Source: Sandaracinaceae bacterium (GTDB taxonomy: Bacteria; Myxococcota_A; Polyangia; Polyangiales; Sandaracinaceae). Taken from it: a DNA stretch of 64,000 bases. The stretch spans positions 1-64,000 of the forward strand of contig JAVJQK010000138.1 in NCBI GenBank assembly GCA_040218145.1, given 5' to 3'. Below, piece after piece: positions 34,819 through 42,803 of this stretch. How positions within the stretch are numbered: position 1 is the stretch's first letter; every line of letters begins with the position of its first letter. The translations under genes were made by a program, and so were the position numbers. The notes below the pieces were generated by a model, which was not told the origin of the DNA, did not search any database, and was given only the letters and a program-made list of their open reading frames with translations.

Positions 34819-35306
34819 CGCGAGTCGACGAAGAACTCGACGCGGCGGTTCTCTTCGTTGCACGCGTCGCTCTCTTCCCGGCAGATCGGGTAGGTCTCTC
34901 CGTAGCCCTGGAACGTGACCTCCTGCGTCACGCCCTGGCTGCGGAGGTACTCGGCCACCGCCTCCGCGCGCGCGGCGGACAGCTCCTGATTGTGCTGGAC
35001 CTCGCCGTCGACGCTGGTGTGCCCTTGCACCTGCACGCGGAAGATCTCCTCGTGCTCGCCCAGCAGCTCGCAGATGCGGTCCAGGACGGGGAAGGACGGC
35101 TCGAGGATCTCGGCGCTGTCGTGCCCGAACTGCAGCTGGTGGTTGAAGACGATGCGGTTGCCCCGCAGCTCCACCTCGAGCGGCTCCTCCCCCTCCGCGA
35201 CGGGCGGCGTCGACGCGCCGCAGGCGGAGGCCGAGAGGAGCGCGCCGAGCAACCCGAGGAGGGTGCGTCGGCGGAGTCGTGGGCGGGCGGTGAGAGATGT
35301 GGTCAT
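34815..35306 (-). CDS. OmpA/Pal-like lipoprotein
   Basis: 163 aa. The signal peptide has an Arg-rich start (RPRLRRRTLLG) and a lipobox-like SASAC. The OmpA-family domain (about 55-160) has FGHDSAEILEPSFPVLD, VQVQGHTSVDGEVQHNQELS, SAARAEAVAEYL and FQGYGETYPI, ending in NRRVEFFVD. It should bind the diaminopimelate of peptidoglycan and tie the outer membrane to the wall. The usual GHTD is GHTS here. GGAGG precedes the ATG. Confidence 0.92.
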   Translation of the reverse strand: MTTSLTARPRLRRRTLLGLLGALLSASACGASTPPVAEGEEPLEVELRGNRIVFNHQLQFGHDSAEILEPSFPVLDRICELLGEHEEIFRVQVQGHTSVDGEVQHNQELSAARAEAVAEYLRSQGVTQEVTFQGYGETYPICREESDACNEENRRVEFFVDSR

Positions 35307-35425
35307 GGGAGTCCTCCGAAGCCGGCCGAGCATACGACGTGGGCCGCTCGAGGTGGACAGCGAAGGCGCCGGCGCTATCACGCGGCTGAACATCTCGAGG
35401 CCGACCGACGTCGGAGGATCGACTC

Positions 35426-36517
35426 ATGCGAACCCTCTCCATCTCATCTCACGCGGCGCTCGCGCTGCTGGTCCTGACCGGTTGTTACGTGGAGCGCGTG
35501 GACGACCCCGTGCGCCACGGAGGCGTCGTCACCGCGGAGGTGCCGCGCCCGCGGGGGCCCGAGGACGTCCAGATCGCCGACAACGTTCACTTCGGCGAGA
35601 CGCGCGAGGGGCAGTTCACGGGCCAGGACGGCGTCGCCATCGGCTACGTGCTCGCCGCGGCGGCGGGGACCTCGTTCGGCGTCGCGCTGACGGCGGAGCC
35701 GACCAGCGAAGTGCTCGTCTACGGCCCCCTCGCGGAGGGCTGGCACGACGCTCCCTTCCTCGCGCGCGGCGGCGGCGATGGCGAGCTGAGCGTGAGCGCG
35801 CCGCAGGACGGGAGCTACCTGCTCGCCGTGCTCGGTCCGGCCGGCACCCACCGCGGCTTCTCGCTCACCGTGCGCTGCGCCTCGGAGGAGTGCCGCGTGG
35901 AGTGCGGTGAAGGGGGCGCCTGCCCGACCGGATCTCAGTGCGCGTTCGTGCAGTGCATCCGCGCGCCGTGCCCCTCGTACTGCCAGGGCATGCCGCCGGT
36001 CAGCGAGCCTCCGGAGGCGAGCGAGCCGCCGGGCGCGGGCGGAGACCGGATGGGGACCGAAGGCGAGACCTGTGGGACCCGCGGGTTCGCGCCCTGCGGG
36101 GAGGGCCTCTTCTGCCGTCACCCCGAGACCGCGCGGTGCGGAGAGACCGACGCGCCCGGAACGTGCCAGCGCCGCCCCGACATGTGCACCCGCGAGTACC
36201 GGCCGGTCTGCGGCTGTGACGGCCGCACCTACGGCAACGCCTGCGGCGCCTGGGCGAACGGCGTCTCGGTCCGCCACCAGGGCGAGTGCGGTGGGCAGCG
36301 CCCCGACCCGGGCGCGCAGGCCTGTCGGCGCACCGGCTGCGGCGACGAGCTGTGCGTGGATCCGAGCCGGGGCGACATGATGGGCACCTGCGTCGCCCGC
36401 CCCGAGCACGCCTGCTACCGCAACGCGACGTGCGAGAGGCAGGCGGGCGGTGACTGCGGCTGGACGCAAACCCCCGAGCTCCGCGCCTGCCTCCAGAGCC
36501 CGCCGCCGCTCCGCTGA
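35426..36517 (+). CDS. Lipoprotein with Kazal inhibitor domain and Cys-rich C-terminus
   Basis: 363 aa. The lipobox is LTGC at residue 20. Residues about 40-150 form a beta domain (QDGVAIGYVLAAAAGTSF). A Cys-rich region follows. The Kazal-type serine-protease-inhibitor domain sits at about 254-288 with CTREYRPVCGCDGRTYGNAC. The C-terminal part (CRRTGCGDELCVDPSRGD to CGWTQTPELRACL) matches an eight-cysteine cluster often found in myxobacterial lipoproteins. It may protect the cell from proteases (inference). The hexamer-bounded element begins just past the stop. Confidence 0.85.
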   Translation: MRTLSISSHAALALLVLTGCYVERVDDPVRHGGVVTAEVPRPRGPEDVQIADNVHFGETREGQFTGQDGVAIGYVLAAAAGTSFGVALTAEPTSEVLVYGPLAEGWHDAPFLARGGGDGELSVSAPQDGSYLLAVLGPAGTHRGFSLTVRCASEECRVECGEGGACPTGSQCAFVQCIRAPCPSYCQGMPPVSEPPEASEPPGAGGDRMGTEGETCGTRGFAPCGEGLFCRHPETARCGETDAPGTCQRRPDMCTREYRPVCGCDGRTYGNACGAWANGVSVRHQGECGGQRPDPGAQACRRTGCGDELCVDPSRGDMMGTCVARPEHACYRNATCERQAGGDCGWTQTPELRACLQSPPPLR

Positions 36518-36534
36518 CCAGCCTGCGTGCTCCT

Positions 36535-36785
36535 TGCCCGTGCCCTTGCCCCTGCCCCTGCCCCTGCCCGCGAATCAGCGGACGCAGTGTTCGAGGACGC
36601 GACGAGATTCGAGACGACTCGTTCGAGCTGCCCGAGCGCCGTCGCCAGCGCGGCCTGGTGCGCTTCTCCGCGGCGCGCGATCGCCGCGCCATTCGGTAGA
36701 AGCGGAGGTTGGCGCTCGAGCTGAACTCGCTCAGCGCCTTCGGTGATGTTCGCCACGCCTCGAGATCCGAGGGCAGGGGCAGGGG
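36535..36785. repeat. Hexamer-bounded element (copy 2)
   Basis: This lies in the 282-base gene-free stretch 36518-36799. Six TGCCCx hexamers (36535-36570) form the left edge and two to three GGGGCA hexamers (36771-36785) form the right edge, in inverted orientation. The interior holds a broken four-helix-bundle gene on the minus strand. The border layout matches the element at 11301-11558, although the interiors differ. No transposase or recombinase is linked. Confidence 0.65.
36580..36757 (-). pseudogene. Decayed four-helix-bundle (23S rRNA-IVS-type) protein
   Basis: On the minus strand, pieces of the four-helix-bundle/S23 family can be read across two frames. ANITEGA lies in one frame (from about 36757), then EFSSSANLRFYRMARRS in a second frame, then HQAALATALGQLERVVSNLV back in the first. 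The N-terminal ~60 residues normally ahead of AN(I)xEG are missing, cut at the hexamer array. After NLVASSNTASADSRAGAG the frame runs into the left hexamers, which encode Gly-Ala repeats. At least two frameshifts make it non-functional. Family assignment is by eye. Confidence 0.55.
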
Positions 36786-36799
36786 AGCAGGCTGCTTCT

Positions 36800-37201
36800 T
36801 CAGCCGCCTGCCAGGCCGTCGAGCACGTGCTTCGCGAGCACGAAGGCGGTCAACGTGCCGGTGAGCACCTCGCGCTCACCGACGCGGGCGCGGACCTCGA
36901 CCTGGCGCTTCTTGCCCTGGGCTTCCTGGACGCGCGCGCTCGCGACGACCGTCTCGCCGACCTTCACCGGGGCGGTGAATCGGAGCTCGGCCGCGCCGAG
37001 GACCACGAATGGATCGTTGACGGCCAGCATCGCCGCGTGGTCGGCCAGCCCGAACACGAACCCGCCGTGCACGAGGCCGCGCTCGTCGGTGCCCATCTCC
37101 TCGGTCGTGACGAAGCGGGTGGTCGCCTCCCCGTCGGAGAGGGACACGATCTCGCCGCAGAGCCGGGTGGAGATCTTCGGGTGCGTGTTCGGCTTCGTCA
37201 T
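36800..37201 (-). CDS. Hotdog-fold thioesterase
   Basis: 133 aa, single hotdog domain. GLVHGGFVFGLADHAAMLAVN covers the long central helix and catalytic region, and ELRFTAPVKVGETVVASARV is the following strand set; both are typical of PaaI/4HBT-type acyl-CoA thioesterases. Substrate unknown. The gene starts four bases after the stop of the Pro-rich membrane protein gene (37205), so the two are almost certainly one operon. Confidence 0.88.
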   Translation of the reverse strand: MTKPNTHPKISTRLCGEIVSLSDGEATTRFVTTEEMGTDERGLVHGGFVFGLADHAAMLAVNDPFVVLGAAELRFTAPVKVGETVVASARVQEAQGKKRQVEVRARVGEREVLTGTLTAFVLAKHVLDGLAGG

Positions 37202-37204
37202 GGA

Positions 37205-37837
37205 TCAGCCTGCGCGGAAGACGAAGAAGAGCACGCCGGTCCCGACGCAGCTGCCGAGCACGAAGACGATCCCGAGGCTGACGAGGAAGAGCATCATCGG
37301 GCTCATCCCACCGCCGCCCTGCGCGGGCTGCGCGACGGGTGCGGGCTGCTGGGGCGCCTGCGGCTGCCAGGGTGAGCCGCCGGGTCCCCACCCGCCCGGC
37401 GCGGCCGCGCCAGCTCCCTGAGCGGCCGACGCGCTGCCCGGGCTGCTCACGGGCGCCGGCGTCGCCGGAGCTGGGGTGGGCTGCGCGGTGGGCGGACCGG
37501 GGAAGGGCGCGTTCGCGCCCGAAAAGGGCGACGCGGGCGCGGGAGCGGCGCCCGGAGGCTGCGGCATCGCGGGCGCAGGCGGCTGGGGTGGCGCGGGCTG
37601 CGCGGGCGCGATCGGGCCACCCGCGGACGGGGGCGGCGCGAACGGATCGGGCTGCGCGTGCTGCTGCGCTTTGAGCCGCTCATCGTAGGACGGACCCATG
37701 GCGGTCTGGGCGTAGGCCGGATCGATCGGCGTCTCGCGCTCGCCGCCTCCGCGGCCCTGCGCTTCCAGCATCTCATCGAACGACGGCGCCGAGATCATCG
37801 TCGGCTGCGCATCGAGCTCTTCGTCGTCTCCGCTCAC
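37205..37837 (-). CDS. Pro/Ala-rich protein with one C-terminal membrane helix
   Basis: 210 aa from a GTG. Residues about 1-45 are acidic and hold two similar phrases, SFDEMLEAQ and SYDERLKAQ. Residues 65-175 are a Pro/Ala/Gln linker. One helix near the end (MMLFLVSLGIVFVLGSCVGTG) anchors it, leaving a very short tail FRAG. The N-terminal part would then be cytosolic, with the repeated phrase as a possible binding or phosphorylation site. No family recognised. It is upstream of the thioesterase in one operon. Confidence 0.78.
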   Translation of the reverse strand: MSGDDEELDAQPTMISAPSFDEMLEAQGRGGGERETPIDPAYAQTAMGPSYDERLKAQQHAQPDPFAPPPSAGGPIAPAQPAPPQPPAPAMPQPPGAAPAPASPFSGANAPFPGPPTAQPTPAPATPAPVSSPGSASAAQGAGAAAPGGWGPGGSPWQPQAPQQPAPVAQPAQGGGGMSPMMLFLVSLGIVFVLGSCVGTGVLFFVFRAG

Positions 37838-37894
37838 GTCTCGGCCACTATCCCCATGAACTGCCCTCCTTGAAAAGGATGAGAAGCTCGTAGC

Positions 37895-39376
37895 TCATTC
37901 TCGGTCATCGTCACCTCTCCGGCGTACCGCCGCCGCGCCGAGGATCGCCGCGCCCGTGAGCGCGCCCAGCGAGTCGCGCGCGCCCGCGCCGGGGGCGCTG
38001 CAGCCGCAGCCGCCGTCCTCGTCGGTCGGGGCGCCCGCGTCGACGAGGCTCCCCGCGTCGCCGCCGGCTCCGCCGTCAGCGGTCGGCGTCACGCCCGCGT
38101 CGAGGTCCACCCCACCATCGGTCGGCGGCGTGACGGAGGGGAAGGGCCCGGTGATCACCAGCGTCAGGCCGTCGACCTGCATGTTCACGAAGAGCGCGTC
38201 GCCGTAGGGGGAGAAGGTCACCCCCGCGAGCTCGCTCGAGCTCCGCGCGTTGCGGGCGAAGTCGTAGATCTCGCCGCTGCGGGTCAGCCCGCGCAGGTAA
38301 GGCTGCCCGCCCGGATCCTCGGCCATGATCACGTCGCCCCACGGCGCGACCACGATGTTGTCGGGCGAGTCGAGCACGCTGCCCGCGGGCGACTCGCCGA
38401 CCACCGTCAGCGTGCTCGCCTCGGGGTCGAGCATGAAGATCTGTCCGCGCCCGGACGGGCCGCCGCGCGTCGTGCAGATGAACACCTGCCCGTCCGCGAA
38501 GTCGATCCCCTCACCCCGCTGGAAGATCGCGGCTCCCGCCGCCTGCGCCTCGTCGCGCAGCGTGTCGCCCGAGGGCGTCGGGTCGGTCAGGCCCACCCAC
38601 TCCACGTCCAGCACCGCGCCGAGCCGCTCGTCCCCCGTGTCGAGTCGATCTGCGCCGACGACCTTCAGCGCCTGCAGCTCGCCCGCGCCGTACGGGGCCG
38701 AGGCGTCGTCGGGCACGAAGCGGTAGAAGCACGAGTCACCGCGGTCCTCGGTGAGGTACGCGATGGCGGTGCTCGGATCGTAGGCGGCCGCCTCGTGGTT
38801 GAAGCGCCCGTACGCGTCGATGCGCTCGGGCGTGCGGATGGAGGTCGCGTCGATCGGGCAGCGGAAGACGTAGCCGTGGCCGTCTTCGGTGCTCTCCTCG
38901 CAGCTCATCCACGCGCCGGGGAAGACGCCGCCGGCGCAGTTCCGCGCGGTGCCGAGCAGCACGAGGTTGCTCGAGACGCGGGTGTAGTCGCTCGGGTCGA
39001 CGACGAGCCGCGAGACCCCGCCCTCGAATCCGTCGCCCTCGCGGTAGGTCTCCGGCGGCCGCGCGCCCGGGCCGCCGCCGCGTGAGTTCTCGTGGTTGCG
39101 CATGAGGACCACGAGTCCGTCGTCCGCCATGAACGCGCCCATTCCGTCGGGGCGCCCCGGCACCTGGAGGCCGTCGTCCATCGGGTCCCCGACGTGCTCG
39201 AGGATCGCGTAGGAGAAGCCGGCCGGCAGATCCAGCACTCCGTCGGGGTCGCTCACCAGCGGCCCGAACGGGGACTCCTGCGCCCTGGCCGTGCGCGTGA
39301 ACAGCGCCTGGAAGGGGACCGAGGCGGCCCCGGCCGCGAGGACCGAGCCGCGGAGGAACTTTCGTCGACCGAGCAT
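37895..39376 (-). CDS. PhoX-family (DUF839) secreted protein, Tat signal and MYXO-CTERM tail
   Basis: 493 aa. The N-terminus has the twin-arginine motif RRKFLRG followed by a hydrophobic stretch, so it is folded and loaded with metal before export. The body has the PhoX/DUF839 signatures LVVLMRNHENSRGG, AGGVFPGAWMSCEES, FNHEAAAYDP and DSPDNIVVAPWGDVIMAED, a beta propeller that in PhoX binds Fe and Ca for phosphatase activity. A Asp/Gly/Ala linker leads to GGCGCSAP, a helix and RRRG. Phosphatase activity is expected from family but not proven. Confidence 0.92.
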   Translation of the reverse strand: MLGRRKFLRGSVLAAGAASVPFQALFTRTARAQESPFGPLVSDPDGVLDLPAGFSYAILEHVGDPMDDGLQVPGRPDGMGAFMADDGLVVLMRNHENSRGGGPGARPPETYREGDGFEGGVSRLVVDPSDYTRVSSNLVLLGTARNCAGGVFPGAWMSCEESTEDGHGYVFRCPIDATSIRTPERIDAYGRFNHEAAAYDPSTAIAYLTEDRGDSCFYRFVPDDASAPYGAGELQALKVVGADRLDTGDERLGAVLDVEWVGLTDPTPSGDTLRDEAQAAGAAIFQRGEGIDFADGQVFICTTRGGPSGRGQIFMLDPEASTLTVVGESPAGSVLDSPDNIVVAPWGDVIMAEDPGGQPYLRGLTRSGEIYDFARNARSSSELAGVTFSPYGDALFVNMQVDGLTLVITGPFPSVTPPTDGGVDLDAGVTPTADGGAGGDAGSLVDAGAPTDEDGGCGCSAPGAGARDSLGALTGAAILGAAAVRRRGDDDRE

Positions 39377-39415
39377 GGCCCCTTCTACGCCTCGGACGCG
39401 GAGGCTGTCGACCGA

Positions 39416-41728
39416 TCAGCGCCCCGCGAGCCTCCGGCGGCGCCAGCCCAGAGCCAGCAGCAGCACGAGGAGCCAGCCCGGATTCGGCGCGCCGCCGCCC
39501 GCCGCGCGGCAGCCGCAGCCGCCCTCGACCGTGGCCGCCCCGCCGTCGCCCATGCCGCCGTCGCTCGCGCACGTGGCGCACGCGGAGTCGTCGAGCGTCA
39601 CGCCGCCGCCCGGGTCACAGCGCTCGCCGGTGTCGACCACGCCGTCGCCGCAGTACGCGGGCACGCAGGTGCTCCGGCACGCGTCCGCCGCCTCGTCGCT
39701 CACCGCGTCGCCCGTGTCGCAGACCTCGCCCGTGTCGAGCACTCCGTCGCCGCAGTGCGCCGCGCGGCAGGTGGTGCGGCAGGCGTCCGGCTCGGAGTCC
39801 GAGTTGGCCTCCGCGTCGTCGCAGTCCTCCCAGCCGCGATCGATCAGCCCGTCGCCGCAGGTCTGCCGGCAGGTGCTCCTGAGCCCGTCCGGCTCCACGC
39901 AGGCCCATGTCTCCTCGACCTCGCAGGAGGCGTCGCAGCCGTCGCCGTCGTCCGTGTTGCCGTCGTCGCAGGACTCGCCCGCCGTGCGCTGGCCGTTGCC
40001 GCAGCCCGCGACGCACGTGCCCGTCTCGTCGCGGTCGAACCCGGGCGCGCAGAGGCAGTCGTTCGGCATGCCCTCACGGTTGACGCACATCTCGCCCGGC
40101 TGGCAGCCGCTCGTGCCGCGCGCGCACTCGTCGATGTCGGAGCAGATCGAGCCCGAGCCCTCCCAGCCGTCGAGGCAGGTGCAGCTGAAGCTCCCGGTCG
40201 TGTTGGTGCACGCCGCGTGGGGGTCGCACGTGTGGGTGCCGGTCGCGCACTCGTCCACGTCGACGCAGTTGAGGCCGTTGCCCTCGTAGCCCTCGTTGCA
40301 CACGCAGCGGAAGCTGCCGACGCTGTTCTCACAGCGCGCGTCGCTGCTGCACGGGGCGAGCATCGGGTCGAGGCACTCGTCCACGTCGACGCACGTCGTC
40401 CCGTCGAAGCGGTACCCGGCCGCGCACGCGCAGCCGTAGCCGGGCGGCGGGAAGGTCTGCACGCAGGAGCCGCGGCCGCACGGGTCGGTCGCGCACTCGT
40501 CCACGTCCTGACACGTGGTGCCGTCGAACATGTAGCCCGGGTCGCAGCTGCAGCCGTAGCCGCCCGCGGTGTTGGTGCAGGTCCCTGCGCCGCAGAGGCC
40601 GGGCGTCTCTCTACACTCGTCGATGTCGGTGCAGGTCCCGCCCGTCGCGGGCGCGCGGTAGCCCCGCGGGCATGTGCAAGAGTAGCTGCCGGGGAGGTTC
40701 GTGCAGATGCCGAGCCCGCAGGTCCCGGGCGTCTCTCTACACTCGTCGATCTCCGCGCACATGTCGCCGGTGCCACGGAAGCGCGAGCCGGTCCCTCGAT
40801 AGCCGCTGTTGCAGGTGCAGTCCCAGCTCGAGCCGCCCACGGGCGTGCACGCCGCGTTGCGATCGCAGTCGTCGGTGCCCGCGGTGCACGGGTTGGTCAC
40901 GACGCAGGTCGTGCCGTCGAAGTCGTAGCCGCTGGGGCAGCTGCAGGTGTAGCTGCCGATCGAGTTGGAGCACGAGCCGGGCCCGCAGATCCCCGGGGTG
41001 GCGCACTCGTTGATGTCGCTGCAGGTGCCGCCGCTCGAGGGGGCGCTGTAGCCGCTCGGGCAGCTGCAGTGATAGGTGCCCGGATCGTTGACGCAGCCGC
41101 CGACGCCGCACGGGTTGCTGCCGGCGCACTCGTTGATGTCCGAGCAGCGGGTGCCGAACGTGAAGGAGAAGATGTCGTAGCGCTGCGTCCCCGCGCCGCC
41201 GCTCCAGACGTGCGACGAGGTGCGGCGGTAGCTCGCGCCCGTGTAGCCGCTGCCGCACGAGCAGTCGTAGCGGCCGGTGCCGCTGTAGCCGTCGAAGCAG
41301 ACCCCGCCCGAGCCCGGGCTCGTGCAGTCGTTGTAGACGCTGCTCGCGCACAGGTTGAAGTTGCTGGGCTGGTTGCTGCCCCCCACGCCGGGGTTGGAGC
41401 GGTACGAGGACATCGGGGTGCCCCCCGAGGACCAGTACGCGAAGGGGTCGCCGAGCTCCTGGCCGTTGGTCCAGCCGTCGCCGTCGGAGTCCCGCCCCGC
41501 GAGCCAGCGTGACCAGATGTGGTCGTCCGAGGTCCCGGCCACGCCGTTGGGGCCGCGCTCGAAGTCCTGGCCGAAGACCGTGCGCGCGCCGCCGCCCGCC
41601 GGGTCGATGTGGCAGACGGCGCAGCCGCCGGTCGCGCCGTTCGGGATGGCGTCCGGATAGAACGCCGAAGCGGGAGCGACCCAGAAAACGGTCAGACCCC
41701 CGAGTAGCCAGGCCCACGTGGCGCGCAT
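39416..41728 (-). CDS. Temptin-like/EGF-repeat secreted protein with CxxCH motif and MYXO-CTERM
   Basis: 770 aa. GGGAGGGG precedes the ATG at 41728. After a signal peptide (cleaved near PASA) comes a domain with CAVCH at 36-40, GGGARTVFGQDFERG and DSDGDGWTNGQELGDP at 80-95, which looks like the temptin domain. About eight calcium-type EGF repeats follow (DINECA, DIDECRETPG, DVDECAT and similar). Then come Cys-rich repeats like CGNGQRTAGESCDDGN and CGDGVLDTGEVCDTG (DUF4215-like). The tail GGCGCRAA, helix and RRRR is MYXO-CTERM. It is probably an adhesive surface protein. CAVCH could bind heme, but no axial ligand can be named. Confidence 0.88.
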   Translation of the reverse strand: MRATWAWLLGGLTVFWVAPASAFYPDAIPNGATGGCAVCHIDPAGGGARTVFGQDFERGPNGVAGTSDDHIWSRWLAGRDSDGDGWTNGQELGDPFAYWSSGGTPMSSYRSNPGVGGSNQPSNFNLCASSVYNDCTSPGSGGVCFDGYSGTGRYDCSCGSGYTGASYRRTSSHVWSGGAGTQRYDIFSFTFGTRCSDINECAGSNPCGVGGCVNDPGTYHCSCPSGYSAPSSGGTCSDINECATPGICGPGSCSNSIGSYTCSCPSGYDFDGTTCVVTNPCTAGTDDCDRNAACTPVGGSSWDCTCNSGYRGTGSRFRGTGDMCAEIDECRETPGTCGLGICTNLPGSYSCTCPRGYRAPATGGTCTDIDECRETPGLCGAGTCTNTAGGYGCSCDPGYMFDGTTCQDVDECATDPCGRGSCVQTFPPPGYGCACAAGYRFDGTTCVDVDECLDPMLAPCSSDARCENSVGSFRCVCNEGYEGNGLNCVDVDECATGTHTCDPHAACTNTTGSFSCTCLDGWEGSGSICSDIDECARGTSGCQPGEMCVNREGMPNDCLCAPGFDRDETGTCVAGCGNGQRTAGESCDDGNTDDGDGCDASCEVEETWACVEPDGLRSTCRQTCGDGLIDRGWEDCDDAEANSDSEPDACRTTCRAAHCGDGVLDTGEVCDTGDAVSDEAADACRSTCVPAYCGDGVVDTGERCDPGGGVTLDDSACATCASDGGMGDGGAATVEGGCGCRAAGGGAPNPGWLLVLLLALGWRRRRLAGR

Positions 41729-41804
41729 CACCCCTCCCGCCGCGGAATGTAGCCGATGAATCGGTGTGCGACACCGTCGGTTCGCTTGGGGTATTCTCTC
41801 GCGC

Positions 41805-42800
41805 GTGAGTGGACCTCCGTCCTCGGACGCCCCCATCAGCCCCGACGCCCTCGACGACTTCGCGATGCTCGAAGGCGTCGGTCTCACCGCCCGCCGTGAG
41901 CTGCTCGCCACCGCCGCGCGTCGCGTCCTCGCGCCGGGCGAGGTCCTCATCGAGCAGGGCAAGCGTCACGCGCGCATGTTTCTGCTGCTCCGGGGCGCGC
42001 TCAGCGTGCACCTCGACAGCCCCACGGCCGATCCCGTGGCCACCATCGAAGCGGGCGAGACGGTGGGCGAGCTGAGCCTGCTCGACGGCAGCGAGGCGAG
42101 CGCGTTCGTCGTCGCCAAGGAGAAGGCGCGTCTGCTCGAGGTCGGCGAGGACGCCTTCTGGCAGCTGACCAACGTCAGCCACGCGTTCGCGGTGAACCTG
42201 CTGGTCAAGACCGCGGCGCGGCTCCGGGCCAACAACGCGACGGTCAGCCAGAACGTGCAGAAGCGGCGGCAATACGAGCGCGCCGCGATGTTCGACGGGC
42301 TGACCGGCATCCACAACCGCCGCTGGCTCGACGAGACCCTGAGCCGCATGGTCCGCCGCCACCAGGGGGAGCGCGGCAAGCTGTCTCTGTCGCTGATCGA
42401 CATCGATCACTTCAAGAGCTTCAACGACACCTACGGGCATGCGGCGGGCGACCACGTGCTGACGGTGGTCGCTTCCACCTTGAGCGGGAACCTCCGCCCG
42501 ACCGATCTCGTCGCGCGCTTCGGCGGCGAGGAGTTCGTCATCATCTTCCCGGACACCGACGTGGAGCTCGCCCAGGTCGCGGCGGAGCGCGTGCGCGAGG
42601 CCATCTCGAAGGAGAAGCTCGCGATGCCGGACGGCACGGAGCTGCCGAGCGTGACCATCTCCATGGGCGTCTCCCAGCTCGCCGACGGTCAGTCCGTGCC
42701 CGAGCTGCTCAAGGTCGCGGACATGGCGATGTACCGCGCGAAGCAGGCGGGTCGGAACCGCGTGATGGTCGGGGACGCCAGCGATCTCGAAGGCGCCTGA
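41805..42800 (+). CDS. Diguanylate cyclase with N-terminal cNMP-binding-fold domain
   Basis: 331 aa from a GTG. Residues about 15-130 form a cyclic-nucleotide-binding fold (APGEVLIEQGKRHARMFLLLRG and GETVGELSLLDGSEASAFV). In the phosphate-binding cassette the usual Arg is replaced (SEASAF), so it may not bind cAMP. A linker helix leads to the GGDEF domain with DGLTGIHNRRWLD, DIDHFKSFNDTYGH and active-site GGEEF. RPTD five residues ahead forms the inhibitory I-site, so c-di-GMP should limit its own synthesis. No membrane helix. It ends three bases from the convergent gene. Confidence 0.95.
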   Translation: MSGPPSSDAPISPDALDDFAMLEGVGLTARRELLATAARRVLAPGEVLIEQGKRHARMFLLLRGALSVHLDSPTADPVATIEAGETVGELSLLDGSEASAFVVAKEKARLLEVGEDAFWQLTNVSHAFAVNLLVKTAARLRANNATVSQNVQKRRQYERAAMFDGLTGIHNRRWLDETLSRMVRRHQGERGKLSLSLIDIDHFKSFNDTYGHAAGDHVLTVVASTLSGNLRPTDLVARFGGEEFVIIFPDTDVELAQVAAERVREAISKEKLAMPDGTELPSVTISMGVSQLADGQSVPELLKVADMAMYRAKQAGRNRVMVGDASDLEGA

Positions 42801-42803
42801 GGG

